Of a stretch of DNA of 64,000 bases, positions 40,620 through 47,244 are shown one piece after another; the first letter of the stretch is position 1, and every line of letters begins with the position of its first letter. Below the pieces are notes generated by a model, which did no database searches, was not told the origin of the DNA, and was given only the letters and a program-made list of their open reading frames with translations. The DNA is from UBA1227 sp963629305 (GTDB lineage Bacteria > Bacillota > Clostridia > Oscillospirales > Acutalibacteraceae), in NCBI GenBank assembly GCA_963629305.1, contig CAVGIJ010000001.1, positions 1-64,000 on the forward strand, given 5' to 3'. Position numbers and translations under genes: made by a program.

Positions 40620-40745
40620 GACAACATACTTGACCGTGACCTTGAACCGCTTAAAAGAAAACAGATACTTAAAGACAAATTTGACATAACGACAAATGAT
40701 GACCTTATGGAGGTGTTTGGTGCACCTGACAGGTTATTCTCCTGA
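40619..40745 (+). pseudogene. C-terminal remnant of an Rpn/PD-(D/E)XK transposase-like gene
   Basis: A frame without start codon reads DNILDRDLEPLKRKQILKDK then FDITTNDDLMEVF up to 40718, where it enters the first 153-bp repeat and stops at 40743-40745. The 'KKxILxxKFxIxxTxDL' tail resembles the C-terminus of Rpn-family (PD-(D/E)XK nuclease, putative transposase) proteins as I remember them. It abuts the tRNA-end repeat, consistent with a scar of mobile DNA. Confidence 0.4.
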
Positions 40746-41023
40746 TAGGAGAAATGTCACGAAGTGACAAAGAGGTGGGGCGGGAGTGCAACGGACGCGT
40801 ACAGCGAACCTGCGGCAGGTTCGAGTTCCGGGGTGCAAGAAAAGCAGTCCGAAATCGGACTGCTTTTGTTTGGTGCACCTGACAGGTTATTCTCCTGATA
40901 GGAGAAATGTCACGAAGTGACAAAGAGGTGGGGCGGGAGTGCAACGGACGCGTACAGCGAACCTGCGGCAGGTTCGAGTTCCGGGGTGCAAGAAAAGCAG
41001 TCCGAAATCGGACTGCTTTTGTT
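40718..41023 (-). repeat. two perfect 153-bp tandem units carrying the tRNA-Leu 3' end
   Basis: 40718-40870 and 40871-41023 are identical by eye. Read in the tRNA direction, each unit starts with the tRNA terminator hairpin (AGCAGTCCGA/TCGGACTGCT), contains three more hairpins (CGAACCTGC/GCAGGTTCG, TGTCAC/GTGACA, TTCTCC/GGAGAA), and ends with TGTCAGGTGCACCA, the 3' end of the tRNA. Counting two further matching bases, 16 bases are shared with the tRNA. No open frame of interest lies inside. Confidence 0.93.
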
Positions 41024-41108
41024 TGGTGCACCTGACAGGAATCGAACCTGCACCCCTTGCGAGACCAGATCCTAAGTCTGGCGCGTCTGCCAGTTCCGCC
41101 ACAGGTGC
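41024..41108 (-). tRNA. tRNA-Leu (anticodon UAG)
   Basis: 85 bases on the minus strand: acceptor GCACCTG pairs with CAGGTGC, then discriminator A and an encoded CCA. D-stem region GGCGGAACTGGCAGACGC and anticodon stem CCAGA/TCTGG with loop CTTAGGA give anticodon TAG (codon CUA). It has the long variable arm expected of leucine tRNA and the T-loop GGTTCGATTCC. The terminator hairpin lies in the adjoining repeat unit. Confidence 0.95.
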
Positions 41109-41192
41109 ATATGAAGTTTTTGCACAAAGTGCAAGAAGTATTATACATAATCAACCTTACTTTTTCAAGGGTATGAAAAAAGATTATTAAGT

Positions 41193-41251
41193 TGAATAAC
41201 GGGCGGAACCGGCGTACAATAAAAGTACGATTAATGGGACATATATGTCCC
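41193..41251 (+). promoter_or_regulatory. WYL-regulator promoter with a 16-bp palindrome
   Basis: TTGAAT (41193-41198), 16 bases, TACAAT (41215-41220). GGGACATATATGTCCC (41236-41251) is a perfect palindrome about 10 bases past the expected start site, a likely autoregulatory operator. The region 41110-41192 shows nothing else. Confidence 0.65.
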
Positions 41252-41269
41252 GCAAGGGGGAAAGTGTAA

Positions 41270-41395
41270 ATGACAGGTACAGGTGATAAAAAAGATCCGC
41301 TTTCTTCGGAACATGGCCAGATCGAATCGGAATACGCCGTATATTTATCACAAAGGAGGAATAAACTGTGTCGGGGAATATCAATTCTAAAGTAA
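41270..41395 (+). CDS. possible 41-residue leader peptide overlapping the WYL gene
   Basis: ATG 41270 has a good ribosome site (AAGGGGGAAAG, about 5 bases). The frame runs 41 codons (MTGTGDKKDPLSSEHGQIES...) and ends 28 bases inside the WYL regulator gene in another frame. The polar sequence has no recognisable domain. It could be a true small protein, a translational coupling leader, or chance. Confidence 0.35.
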   Translation: MTGTGDKKDPLSSEHGQIESEYAVYLSQRRNKLCRGISILK

Positions 41396-42366
41396 AATTA
41401 CTTCGTATTTATGACATACTCTGTGAAAAGAGCGATGAGGAAAATCCCCTCTCTGCGTCGGATATAAGCATGGAACTGAGCTTGTTCGGAATTAATTCCG
41501 AGCGTAAATCCGTATATAGTGATATTGCCGTATTGCAGTCATACGGGTATGACATAATAAAAGTATCACAGCCTAAAAAGGGATTCTATGTCGGTGAACG
41601 TGATTTTCAGATTGCCGAGGTGCGTCTTCTTATAGATGCTGTTCAGTCCGCAAAATTTATCACGGAAAACAAGACGGAGGAACTAATTTCAAAAATAGAG
41701 AAACGACTCAGCAAGTATCAACGTGAAATGCTTTCAAGACAGGTATATGTTGATCACAGAAATAAGAACGGAAATGAGAAGATCTATTACACAATAGACT
41801 CTCTGTCACAGGCAATAACGGACAAGAAAAAGGTGCGTATACATTACATCAAAAGACGGATTGAGACGGGCGAGAGGCCCAAAAATGAGGAACACGTTTA
41901 CATCGTGACACCTTATGCTCTTATCTGGTCAAACGATCACTATTATCTTGTATGTAACAATAACAAGTATGATAACCTTATGCATCTGAGAATAGACAAA
42001 ATTATTTCCACAAAGGTTCTTCCCGATGACGGACGCCCTCTCTTTGAGGTAAGTAAGTACAAGAGTGCATTCGATGCCGCTGATTATGCATCAAAGGTAT
42101 TCAATATGTTTTCGGGTAACCCCGAGAGAATAATTCTTATATGTGAGAATTCCCTCTGGGATATTGTACGTGACAGATTCGGCGAGGACGTAATGGTTAT
42201 CGAGCGGACGGATGACACATTTACCATAGCGACTACTGCCGCACTTAGTGAGGGACTTACTTCTTGGATACTTCAGTATGGCAACAGAATGAAAGTTGAA
42301 TCTCCGAAATCACTTAAAGATGATGTCCTTGAAAAAGCGAAAGCAACGGTGGCAGCATATGAATAA
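41368..42366 (+). CDS. WYL-domain transcriptional regulator
   Basis: 332 residues, GTG start with a near-perfect AAGGAGGAA 7 bases before. N-terminal winged helix (about 5-75, 'LLRIYDILCEKSDEENPLSA'), then the WYL domain (about 140-225, with the variant 'YALIWSNDHYYLVCNN' in place of PxxWYLxxY) and a C-terminal WCX extension ('ERIILICENSLWDIVRDRFG'). WYL regulators sense nucleic-acid-like or nucleotide ligands and often control phage defence or DNA-damage genes. Here the gene is coupled to queH (8-base overlap). Confidence 0.9.
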   Translation: MSGNINSKVKLLRIYDILCEKSDEENPLSASDISMELSLFGINSERKSVYSDIAVLQSYGYDIIKVSQPKKGFYVGERDFQIAEVRLLIDAVQSAKFITENKTEELISKIEKRLSKYQREMLSRQVYVDHRNKNGNEKIYYTIDSLSQAITDKKKVRIHYIKRRIETGERPKNEEHVYIVTPYALIWSNDHYYLVCNNNKYDNLMHLRIDKIISTKVLPDDGRPLFEVSKYKSAFDAADYASKVFNMFSGNPERIILICENSLWDIVRDRFGEDVMVIERTDDTFTIATTAALSEGLTSWILQYGNRMKVESPKSLKDDVLEKAKATVAAYE

Positions 42367-42997
42367 AATCAATTACAGCAGAGAACTTGAAGAAAAATTA
42401 TCTGTTATAAAAAAAGAAATTGATGAGTGTGGAGAGTCTGCAAAGCCGCGGCTCCTCCTTCACAGCTGCTGCGGTCCGTGTTCATCATATGTGCTTGAAT
42501 ACCTTGAACCTTATTTCAAAATAACAGTTTTTTACTTTAATCCGTGTATTTTTCCGCAAGCCGAATATGAACACCGAAAATCCGTCCAAAAAAGCCTCAT
42601 AAGGCAGATGAACGAAAAAGGTTCTGAAATAGATTTTACGGATGCCGATTACGACCATGAATCGTTTCTGGAACTTACAAAGGGACATAAAGAAGATCCC
42701 GAATGCGGCGAACGGTGCCACATATGCTACAGGCAGAGACTTTTGGAAACAGCGCATGCTGCAAAGGCGAAAAATTACGATTATTTCACCACTACTCTTA
42801 CGGTAAGTCCATATAAAAATGCGACCGTTCTCAATAAACTCGGTATTGAAATCGGACGTAGTTACGACATTTGTTATCTTGTCTCCGACTTCAAGAAAAA
42901 AGAGGGATACAAACGCTCTATAGAGCTTTGTAAAGTGTATGGGCTTTACAGACAGGACTATTGCGGATGTGAGTTTTCAATGCACGCAGACACATAA
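42359..42997 (+). CDS. queH: epoxyqueuosine reductase QueH
   Basis: 212 residues from ATG 42359, overlapping the regulator's stop by 8 bases. It catalyses the last step of queuosine synthesis in tRNA, reducing epoxyqueuosine. The family signature is present: 'LLLHSCCGPCSSYVLEYL' (CC..C), 'FNPCIFPQAEYEHR', 'ECGERCHICYRQRL', the SPYKN motif in 'TVSPYKNATVLN' and 'RQDYCGCEFS'. These cysteines hold an Fe-S cluster and a second iron site. No other que genes are nearby. Confidence 0.94.
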   Translation: MNKINYSRELEEKLSVIKKEIDECGESAKPRLLLHSCCGPCSSYVLEYLEPYFKITVFYFNPCIFPQAEYEHRKSVQKSLIRQMNEKGSEIDFTDADYDHESFLELTKGHKEDPECGERCHICYRQRLLETAHAAKAKNYDYFTTTLTVSPYKNATVLNKLGIEIGRSYDICYLVSDFKKKEGYKRSIELCKVYGLYRQDYCGCEFSMHADT

Positions 42998-42998
42998 A

Positions 42999-43027
42999 TT
43001 GACTTATTAAACCTGTTGAAGTATAAT
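42999..43027 (+). promoter_or_regulatory. promoter of the sugar transferase gene
   Basis: TTGACT (42999-43004), 17 bases, TATAAT (43022-43027), starting immediately after the queH stop. Confidence 0.8.
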
Positions 43028-43057
43028 TTACTTCGACTGGAGGGATATATTTTATCT

Positions 43058-44410
43058 ATGATTAGAAAAAGAAACAATGAAGAGTTCAAAAAGATGATAA
43101 TGTTTATTATGTCCATCATCATACTTGTAGCTTTGACTGCAATTTTTGCATTTACATGGTTTGACATAAACGAGACTATGGAAGTAATGCCCTTTGATAC
43201 CAAGGGTCACTACCTCATTATTTTACTGTACTTTGCAATGCAGTATCTTTTTTCGAGAATTTACGGTGCACTTCAGATAGGCTATTACAGGATGTCCGAC
43301 ATCATTTACTCACAGGCACTTACAACCATCATAGTAGATGTTCTTATGTATGCTGTAATGAGCCTTGTTGCACGTAAGATGATCTCGCCTGCTCCGGTTA
43401 TCGTGATGCTTTGTATGCAGGTAGTAGTCATTGCAATATGGTCTTTTGTCAGCACTCATCTTTACAAAAAGCTTTATCCTCCGTACAGATTAGTTGTCAT
43501 ATACAGCAATCACTCTGCAACAAACCTTGTCAGAAAAATGGCTGTGCGTGATGATCAGTTTCGGATTTGTGAGGCAGTAAATCTTGAAGAGGGATTTGAC
43601 AGGATTAAAGAGCGTATTGACTGCTATGACGGTGCGATTATATGCGACATACCCGGATCCGACAGAAACGATCTTCTTAAATACTGCTTTGACAACAACA
43701 AACGTACTTACGTTACTCCGAAAATCTCGGATATCCTTATTCGTGCCGGTGAAAATATTCATCTGTTTGACACTCCGCTTCTTCTTTGCAGAAACAACGG
43801 GTTGACATTTGAAGAACGGCTTTTCAAACGTATCCTTGACATTGTTGTTGCAACAATCGGACTTATTGTTATGAGCCCGTTTATGCTTATAACCGCTCTT
43901 GCAATAAAGCTACAGGATGGCGGTCCTGTATTTTTCAAGCAGGACAGAGTCACAAAGGACGGGAAAGTATTCAAGATAATCAAGTTCCGCAGTATGAAGG
44001 TTGATGCGGACGCGGACAGAGGCGGCGAAGCTCACTCGGCAACGGTTGATGATGACAGAATTACACCGGTCGGAAGAGTTATACGTGCCTGCCGCATGGA
44101 TGAGTTTCCTCAAATATTTAACATATTGAAAGGCGATATGTCCGTAGTAGGTCCGAGACCGGAGTGCGTTGAAAATGTTGAGAAGTACTTAAAAGATGTC
44201 CCTGAGTTTGCTTACAGACATAAGGTTAAAGCCGGACTTACCGGGTACGCCCAGATCTACGGTAAGTACAATACAACGGCATATGACAAGTTGAAGCTTG
44301 ACCTCTTTTACATTGAAAATTATTCAATAAGAACGGATATACGTCTTATATTTATGACTGTCAAAGTTCTCTTTATGAAGGAGAGCACAGAGGGCTTCGA
44401 TGAAACGTAG
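43058..44410 (+). CDS. polyprenyl glycosylphosphotransferase (initiating sugar transferase)
   Basis: 450 residues from ATG 43058; GGAGGG lies 13 bases upstream, which is long, and the in-frame region before it is promoter. Four N-terminal membrane segments (about 11-35, 50-70, 85-105, 110-135), a CoA-binding-like middle domain, a fifth hydrophobic segment (about 265-285) and the catalytic domain with 'GGPVFFKQDRVTKDGKVFKI', 'KFRSMKVDADADRGGEAHS', 'RMDEFPQIFNILKGDMSVVG PRPE' (split here) and 'KAGLTGYAQIYGKYN'. It places the first sugar phosphate on undecaprenyl phosphate for surface glycan assembly. Confidence 0.93.
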   Translation: MIRKRNNEEFKKMIMFIMSIIILVALTAIFAFTWFDINETMEVMPFDTKGHYLIILLYFAMQYLFSRIYGALQIGYYRMSDIIYSQALTTIIVDVLMYAVMSLVARKMISPAPVIVMLCMQVVVIAIWSFVSTHLYKKLYPPYRLVVIYSNHSATNLVRKMAVRDDQFRICEAVNLEEGFDRIKERIDCYDGAIICDIPGSDRNDLLKYCFDNNKRTYVTPKISDILIRAGENIHLFDTPLLLCRNNGLTFEERLFKRILDIVVATIGLIVMSPFMLITALAIKLQDGGPVFFKQDRVTKDGKVFKIIKFRSMKVDADADRGGEAHSATVDDDRITPVGRVIRACRMDEFPQIFNILKGDMSVVGPRPECVENVEKYLKDVPEFAYRHKVKAGLTGYAQIYGKYNTTAYDKLKLDLFYIENYSIRTDIRLIFMTVKVLFMKESTEGFDET

Positions 44411-44430
44411 CTTTAAGACGAAGAATTAAC

Positions 44431-44456
44431 CCCTGCGAAAGCAGGGGATTTTTTTC
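44431..44456 (+). terminator. intrinsic terminator
   Basis: CCCCTGC, GAAA loop, GCAGGGG, then A and seven T. Confidence 0.93.
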
Positions 44457-44571
44457 GGAATAAATTGTATTTTTTGAGAAAGAAAAAATTGTGAAAAGTG
44501 ACAAATGTAAACTTTAGTTTGTATAGTTTTGAGAGTTTTATACAAAATTTGTTCTGTGACGATATATCCTG

Positions 44572-44632
44572 TTGACATTGCTCGCACCTATTAGGTAGAA
44601 TATCTGTGCTCAATGTGTTTAAAATTTAACAA
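44572..44632 (+). promoter_or_regulatory. alcohol dehydrogenase promoter with a Rex-like operator
   Basis: TTGACA (44572-44577), 18 bases, TAGAAT (44596-44601). Just past the expected start, 44615-44632 reads GTGTTTA-AAAT-TTAACAA, which matches 12 of the 14 fixed positions of the Rex site (TTGTTAA-N4-TTAACAA). Rex is the NADH/NAD sensor that represses alcohol dehydrogenase and fermentation genes in Clostridia. No rex gene lies in this window. Confidence 0.65.
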
Positions 44633-44643
44633 TCATAGTTTTA

Positions 44644-44757
44644 TTGTTTGCATGTACCGAGTTCTCTGACCGTATGGGTTTTTGGACCAATGCGCTACTT
44701 TGGAAACGGGGCAATGTGCCGTTTTGCTGTGGTTTTATTTACATGCGGACAATTTTT
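44644..44757 (+). ncRNA. structured leader RNA, copy A, unknown class
   Basis: Between the Rex-like site and the dehydrogenase start. A 13-bp closing helix joins TTGTTTGCATGTA (44644-44656) to TACATGCGGACAA (44740-44752) and is followed by five T, so helix plus tail can act as a terminator. The interior holds CCGAG, CTCTGACCGTATGGGT, GGACCAATGCGC, CTTTGGAAACG and GTGCC, all shared with copy B at 46375. The GGTT/GACC hairpin and the AAAC/GTTT stem around GGCA-AUG-UGCC are further helices. The ribosome site AAGGAGAGG follows 5 bases later. It does not look like any riboswitch class I can recall. Confidence 0.75.
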
Positions 44758-44778
44758 ATTTAAGGAGAGGTATATACT

Positions 44779-46038
44779 ATGAAAATGGAAGAAGCTATTC
44801 TTAAAATTTCCGACAACAAACCCATAACAAAGGTTGCAAAGTATGTTGCAGCTGCCGCTGAAGACCTTGTATTTCCTTTGATAATTCCATCACAGGATTT
44901 ATACGAGGGCCCGGGCTCAAGTGCTCGTGCCGCTGAGATCCTCAAAAAGGCAAAGGGAACAAAGGCACTTATCGTTACCGATGCAACACTTGTAAAACTC
45001 GGCGTACTCAAGACAATGCTTGACGCTATGGACGCTGCCGGATTCCCATATGTTATTTTTGACGGAGTTGAGCCGAATCCTTCAATAGAGAATATTGAAG
45101 ATGCATTTTCACTTTACAGGAAGGAAAACTGTGACTGTATAGTAGGCTTCGGCGGAGGTTCTGCAATGGATGCCGCAAAGGTTGTTTCCTGCCGTGCCGT
45201 AAAGCCGAATACAGACTGTAAAAAGATGGGCAGAGCAATGGGATACTTCCCTGTTACATTGCCGAAGTTTGATAAAACACCATTTGTTCTTGCAGTTCCT
45301 ACTACAGCCGGAACAGGTGCAGAGAGCACGGTAGCAGCCGTTGTTTCAGACCATAAAGAGGATAAGAAGTACACACTTACAGATATTGCCATGAGACCGA
45401 ATGCAGTAATTCTTGACGGTGCCCTCGCAATGGGTCTTCCGAAATATTCTACTGCATGCACAGCAATTGACGCTGTTTCACACTGTGTAGAAGGTTACAT
45501 CGGCAATGCACACAACCCACGTTCTGATGAGTGGGCAATTCAGGGTATTCGCCTTGTATTTGAAAATATTGAGAAGGCAGTACAGCCGGGTTCAGACCTT
45601 ACGGCTCGTCAAAACCTCTCAAAGGCAGCTTATTGCGGAGGACAGTCACTCAATACCGCAACAACAGGTTATGTTCATCCGTTCTGCCATAAGATCGGAG
45701 CAAAATACGGTCTTGTTCACGGCAGATGCATAGGCGCGGTTCTTCCTATCATGCTTGAAGTATACGGAGAGACAACAGAGAAGAGACTTGCAAAGCTTGG
45801 TGCAGCAACAGGTGTTTCTGATCCTAATGCACCGCAGAAGACTCAGGCTGCACAGTTTATAAAGGCAATTCGTGACTTTGATGAGGAGTATGGCATACAG
45901 GCAAATATTCCGGAGATTGATGAGAAGGACTTTGATGAAATAGCAGATTCAATAATGGTTGAGAACTTTGTATATCCTACAAAGGCTGTTTTCTCACGTG
46001 AGGAGATTTTCTCAATTCTCAGAAAAATCAAAGGCTGA
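44779..46038 (+). CDS. iron-containing alcohol dehydrogenase
   Basis: 419 residues of the Fe-ADH family (butanol/1,3-propanediol dehydrogenase-like). The cofactor motif is 'GFGGGSAMDAAK'. Iron ligands come from 'CTAIDAVSHCVEG' and 'YVHPFCHKIGAKYGLVHGRC' (conserved Asp and His residues). It reduces an aldehyde to alcohol with NAD(P)H, consuming fermentation electrons. It has its own promoter, a Rex-like operator and the structured RNA leader, and a terminator follows, so expression is separate from the hydrogenase cluster but apparently tuned by related signals. Confidence 0.93.
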   Translation: MKMEEAILKISDNKPITKVAKYVAAAAEDLVFPLIIPSQDLYEGPGSSARAAEILKKAKGTKALIVTDATLVKLGVLKTMLDAMDAAGFPYVIFDGVEPNPSIENIEDAFSLYRKENCDCIVGFGGGSAMDAAKVVSCRAVKPNTDCKKMGRAMGYFPVTLPKFDKTPFVLAVPTTAGTGAESTVAAVVSDHKEDKKYTLTDIAMRPNAVILDGALAMGLPKYSTACTAIDAVSHCVEGYIGNAHNPRSDEWAIQGIRLVFENIEKAVQPGSDLTARQNLSKAAYCGGQSLNTATTGYVHPFCHKIGAKYGLVHGRCIGAVLPIMLEVYGETTEKRLAKLGAATGVSDPNAPQKTQAAQFIKAIRDFDEEYGIQANIPEIDEKDFDEIADSIMVENFVYPTKAVFSREEIFSILRKIKG

Positions 46039-46066
46039 TTCGAGCAAATAAAAACAAAGTGTATAG

Positions 46067-46103
46067 AACCCTCAAATATGCTTCGGCATCATTTGGGGGT
46101 TTA
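46067..46103 (+). terminator. intrinsic terminator after the alcohol dehydrogenase
   Basis: AACCCTCAAATATGC, TTCG loop, GCATCATTTGGGGGTTT. The TTCG tetraloop makes it stable. Confidence 0.85.
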
Positions 46104-46131
46104 AATTTTTAACAATAATACAAGTGTAGTG

Positions 46132-46319
46132 TTGACAAAAATGTATCATTTGATAAACTAAAAATTAGTGATAACACACAATCATATGACATATAAAATG
46201 TACAAAACCTAAAAAAGCGAAAGTCAACTCGAGTATTGAGTGATTGATTATTGACTTTATTTATCCGCAAGGTTAAAGTATAAAAGTCGTATTGTTTCAA
46301 AAAAGTATATACCTTGCGG
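46132..46319 (+). promoter_or_regulatory. regulatory region upstream of the Crp-type gene: promoters and a long-range hairpin
   Basis: TTGACA (46132-46137) with TAAACT (46154-46159), and TTGACT (46251-46256) with TAAAGT (46274-46279) after 17 bases, are candidate promoters. ATCATTTGAT (around 46145-46154) is a small palindrome near the first. CCGCAAGGT (46265-46273) pairs perfectly with ACCTTGCGG (46311-46319) across 37 bases. No protein frame of interest lies in 46104-46374. Confidence 0.4.
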
Positions 46320-46374
46320 GTTATATTTTATTTGAGAAAATATGGTGATTAAAATGAATATGAATTATATTGTA

Positions 46375-46546
46375 TTGTTTGCATGTACCGAGTCCCTCTG
46401 ACCGTATGGGTCGCCGGACCAATGCGCCGCTTTGGAAACGAATCGACGTGCCATGTTTGCGAAGGAACTGCAAATAAAGTCGAGACATAGTTGCTATACA
46501 ACTGTGTGTTTTTTTGCGGCTTTATTTGTATGCAGGCAATTTTTTT
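46375..46546 (+). ncRNA. structured leader RNA, copy B, with internal terminator
   Basis: Same element as 44644-44757, enlarged. The 5' strand TTGTTTGCATGTA (46375-46387) is identical to copy A. The 3' strand TGTATGCAGGCAA (46527-46539) differs from copy A at three positions, all keeping pairing (A-U/G-U and G-C/G-U changes). Seven T follow. Shared interior blocks are CCGAG, CTCTGACCGTATGGGT, GGACCAATGCGC, CTTTGGAAACG and GTGCC. The insertion contains GTTTGC/GCAAAT and a hairpin ACATAGTTG/CAACTGTGT (46485-46507) with seven T, itself a terminator. CAAATAAAGTCG (46471-46482) can alternatively pair with CGGCTTTATTTG (46517-46528), 12 bp. Confidence 0.75.
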
Positions 46547-46587
46547 GTGTTCATTTTCACATTCATGCGTGGAAAGGCGACTGAAAT

Positions 46588-47232
46588 TTGAAGGGTATAA
46601 AACTTTTTGAGGGGTTGACCTCCAATGAAAGGGAAGCTATATGTTCTCACCCGGATTGTCGGATTACCGATTATTATCCCGGAGAAAACATATATTCAAA
46701 GGATAAATTTGAAAGGGCAATCGGAATCATTCTTGAGGGTAGTGCAATCGTATATACAAACAGCGGAGATGTTCCGCTTCGTCATATCGAAAAAAATGAA
46801 TGTTTCGGAATTGCAATGCTTTTTTCAAAAAAAAATACATATGTTTCCAAAATAGTTGCATCCATGGAATGTACAATTCTTTTTATTCCCGAAGCTGTTG
46901 TACTTGAGGTTATCGGAAAGAATCAGAAATTTATGGAAAATTACCTGTCAATTCTCAGTGATAAGGTAAGATATCTGAATTCTCTTGTTGAGATATATTC
47001 TTCACCGAATATCACAACAAGACTGGCGAAATATCTCTGTATTCATGACAATGAATCGGGTGATCACGACTTTTCTACACTCACGGGTCTTTCAAACACA
47101 TTGAGTATCGGGAGGGCATCTCTTTATCGCTCTCTTGATGAGCTGGAAGGCGCGGGAGCAATAGAAAAAAGAGGGAAAAAGATTGTTGTATCTGACATGG
47201 ACATACTATTAAAATATGCAAATGGAAAATGA
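46588..47232 (+). CDS. Crp/Fnr-family transcriptional regulator
   Basis: 214 residues, TTG start (GGAAAGGCG about 10 bases before). N-terminal cyclic-nucleotide-type effector barrel (about 1-125: 'PGENIYSKDKFERAIGIILEGSAIVY', 'ECFGIAMLF') and C-terminal winged helix (about 150-214: 'FSTLTGLSNTLSIGRASLYRSLDELEGAGAIEK'). It lacks the CxxCxxC-type cluster of classical Fnr, although Cys19 and Cys24 lie near the start. As first gene before the hydrogenase cluster (12 bases to HndA-like) it is the likely pathway regulator. Confidence 0.88.
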   Translation: MKGIKLFEGLTSNEREAICSHPDCRITDYYPGENIYSKDKFERAIGIILEGSAIVYTNSGDVPLRHIEKNECFGIAMLFSKKNTYVSKIVASMECTILFIPEAVVLEVIGKNQKFMENYLSILSDKVRYLNSLVEIYSSPNITTRLAKYLCIHDNESGDHDFSTLTGLSNTLSIGRASLYRSLDELEGAGAIEKRGKKIVVSDMDILLKYANGK

Positions 47233-47244
47233 AAGGTGATAATT

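Noticed and set aside
40718..41023. CRISPR array or additional tRNA genes
   Set aside because: There are no spacers, the units are identical over their whole length, and the tRNA-like part lacks D and anticodon arms.
40705..41154. A 149-residue minus-strand open frame across the tRNA-Leu region
   Set aside because: It is the translation of the two 153-bp repeats plus the tRNA gene; the protein repeats itself exactly and has no ribosome site.
46104..46140. Second Rex site (ending TTAACAA) after the alcohol dehydrogenase terminator
   Set aside because: Only the right half matches; the left half has four of seven fixed bases, within chance for AT-rich sequence.
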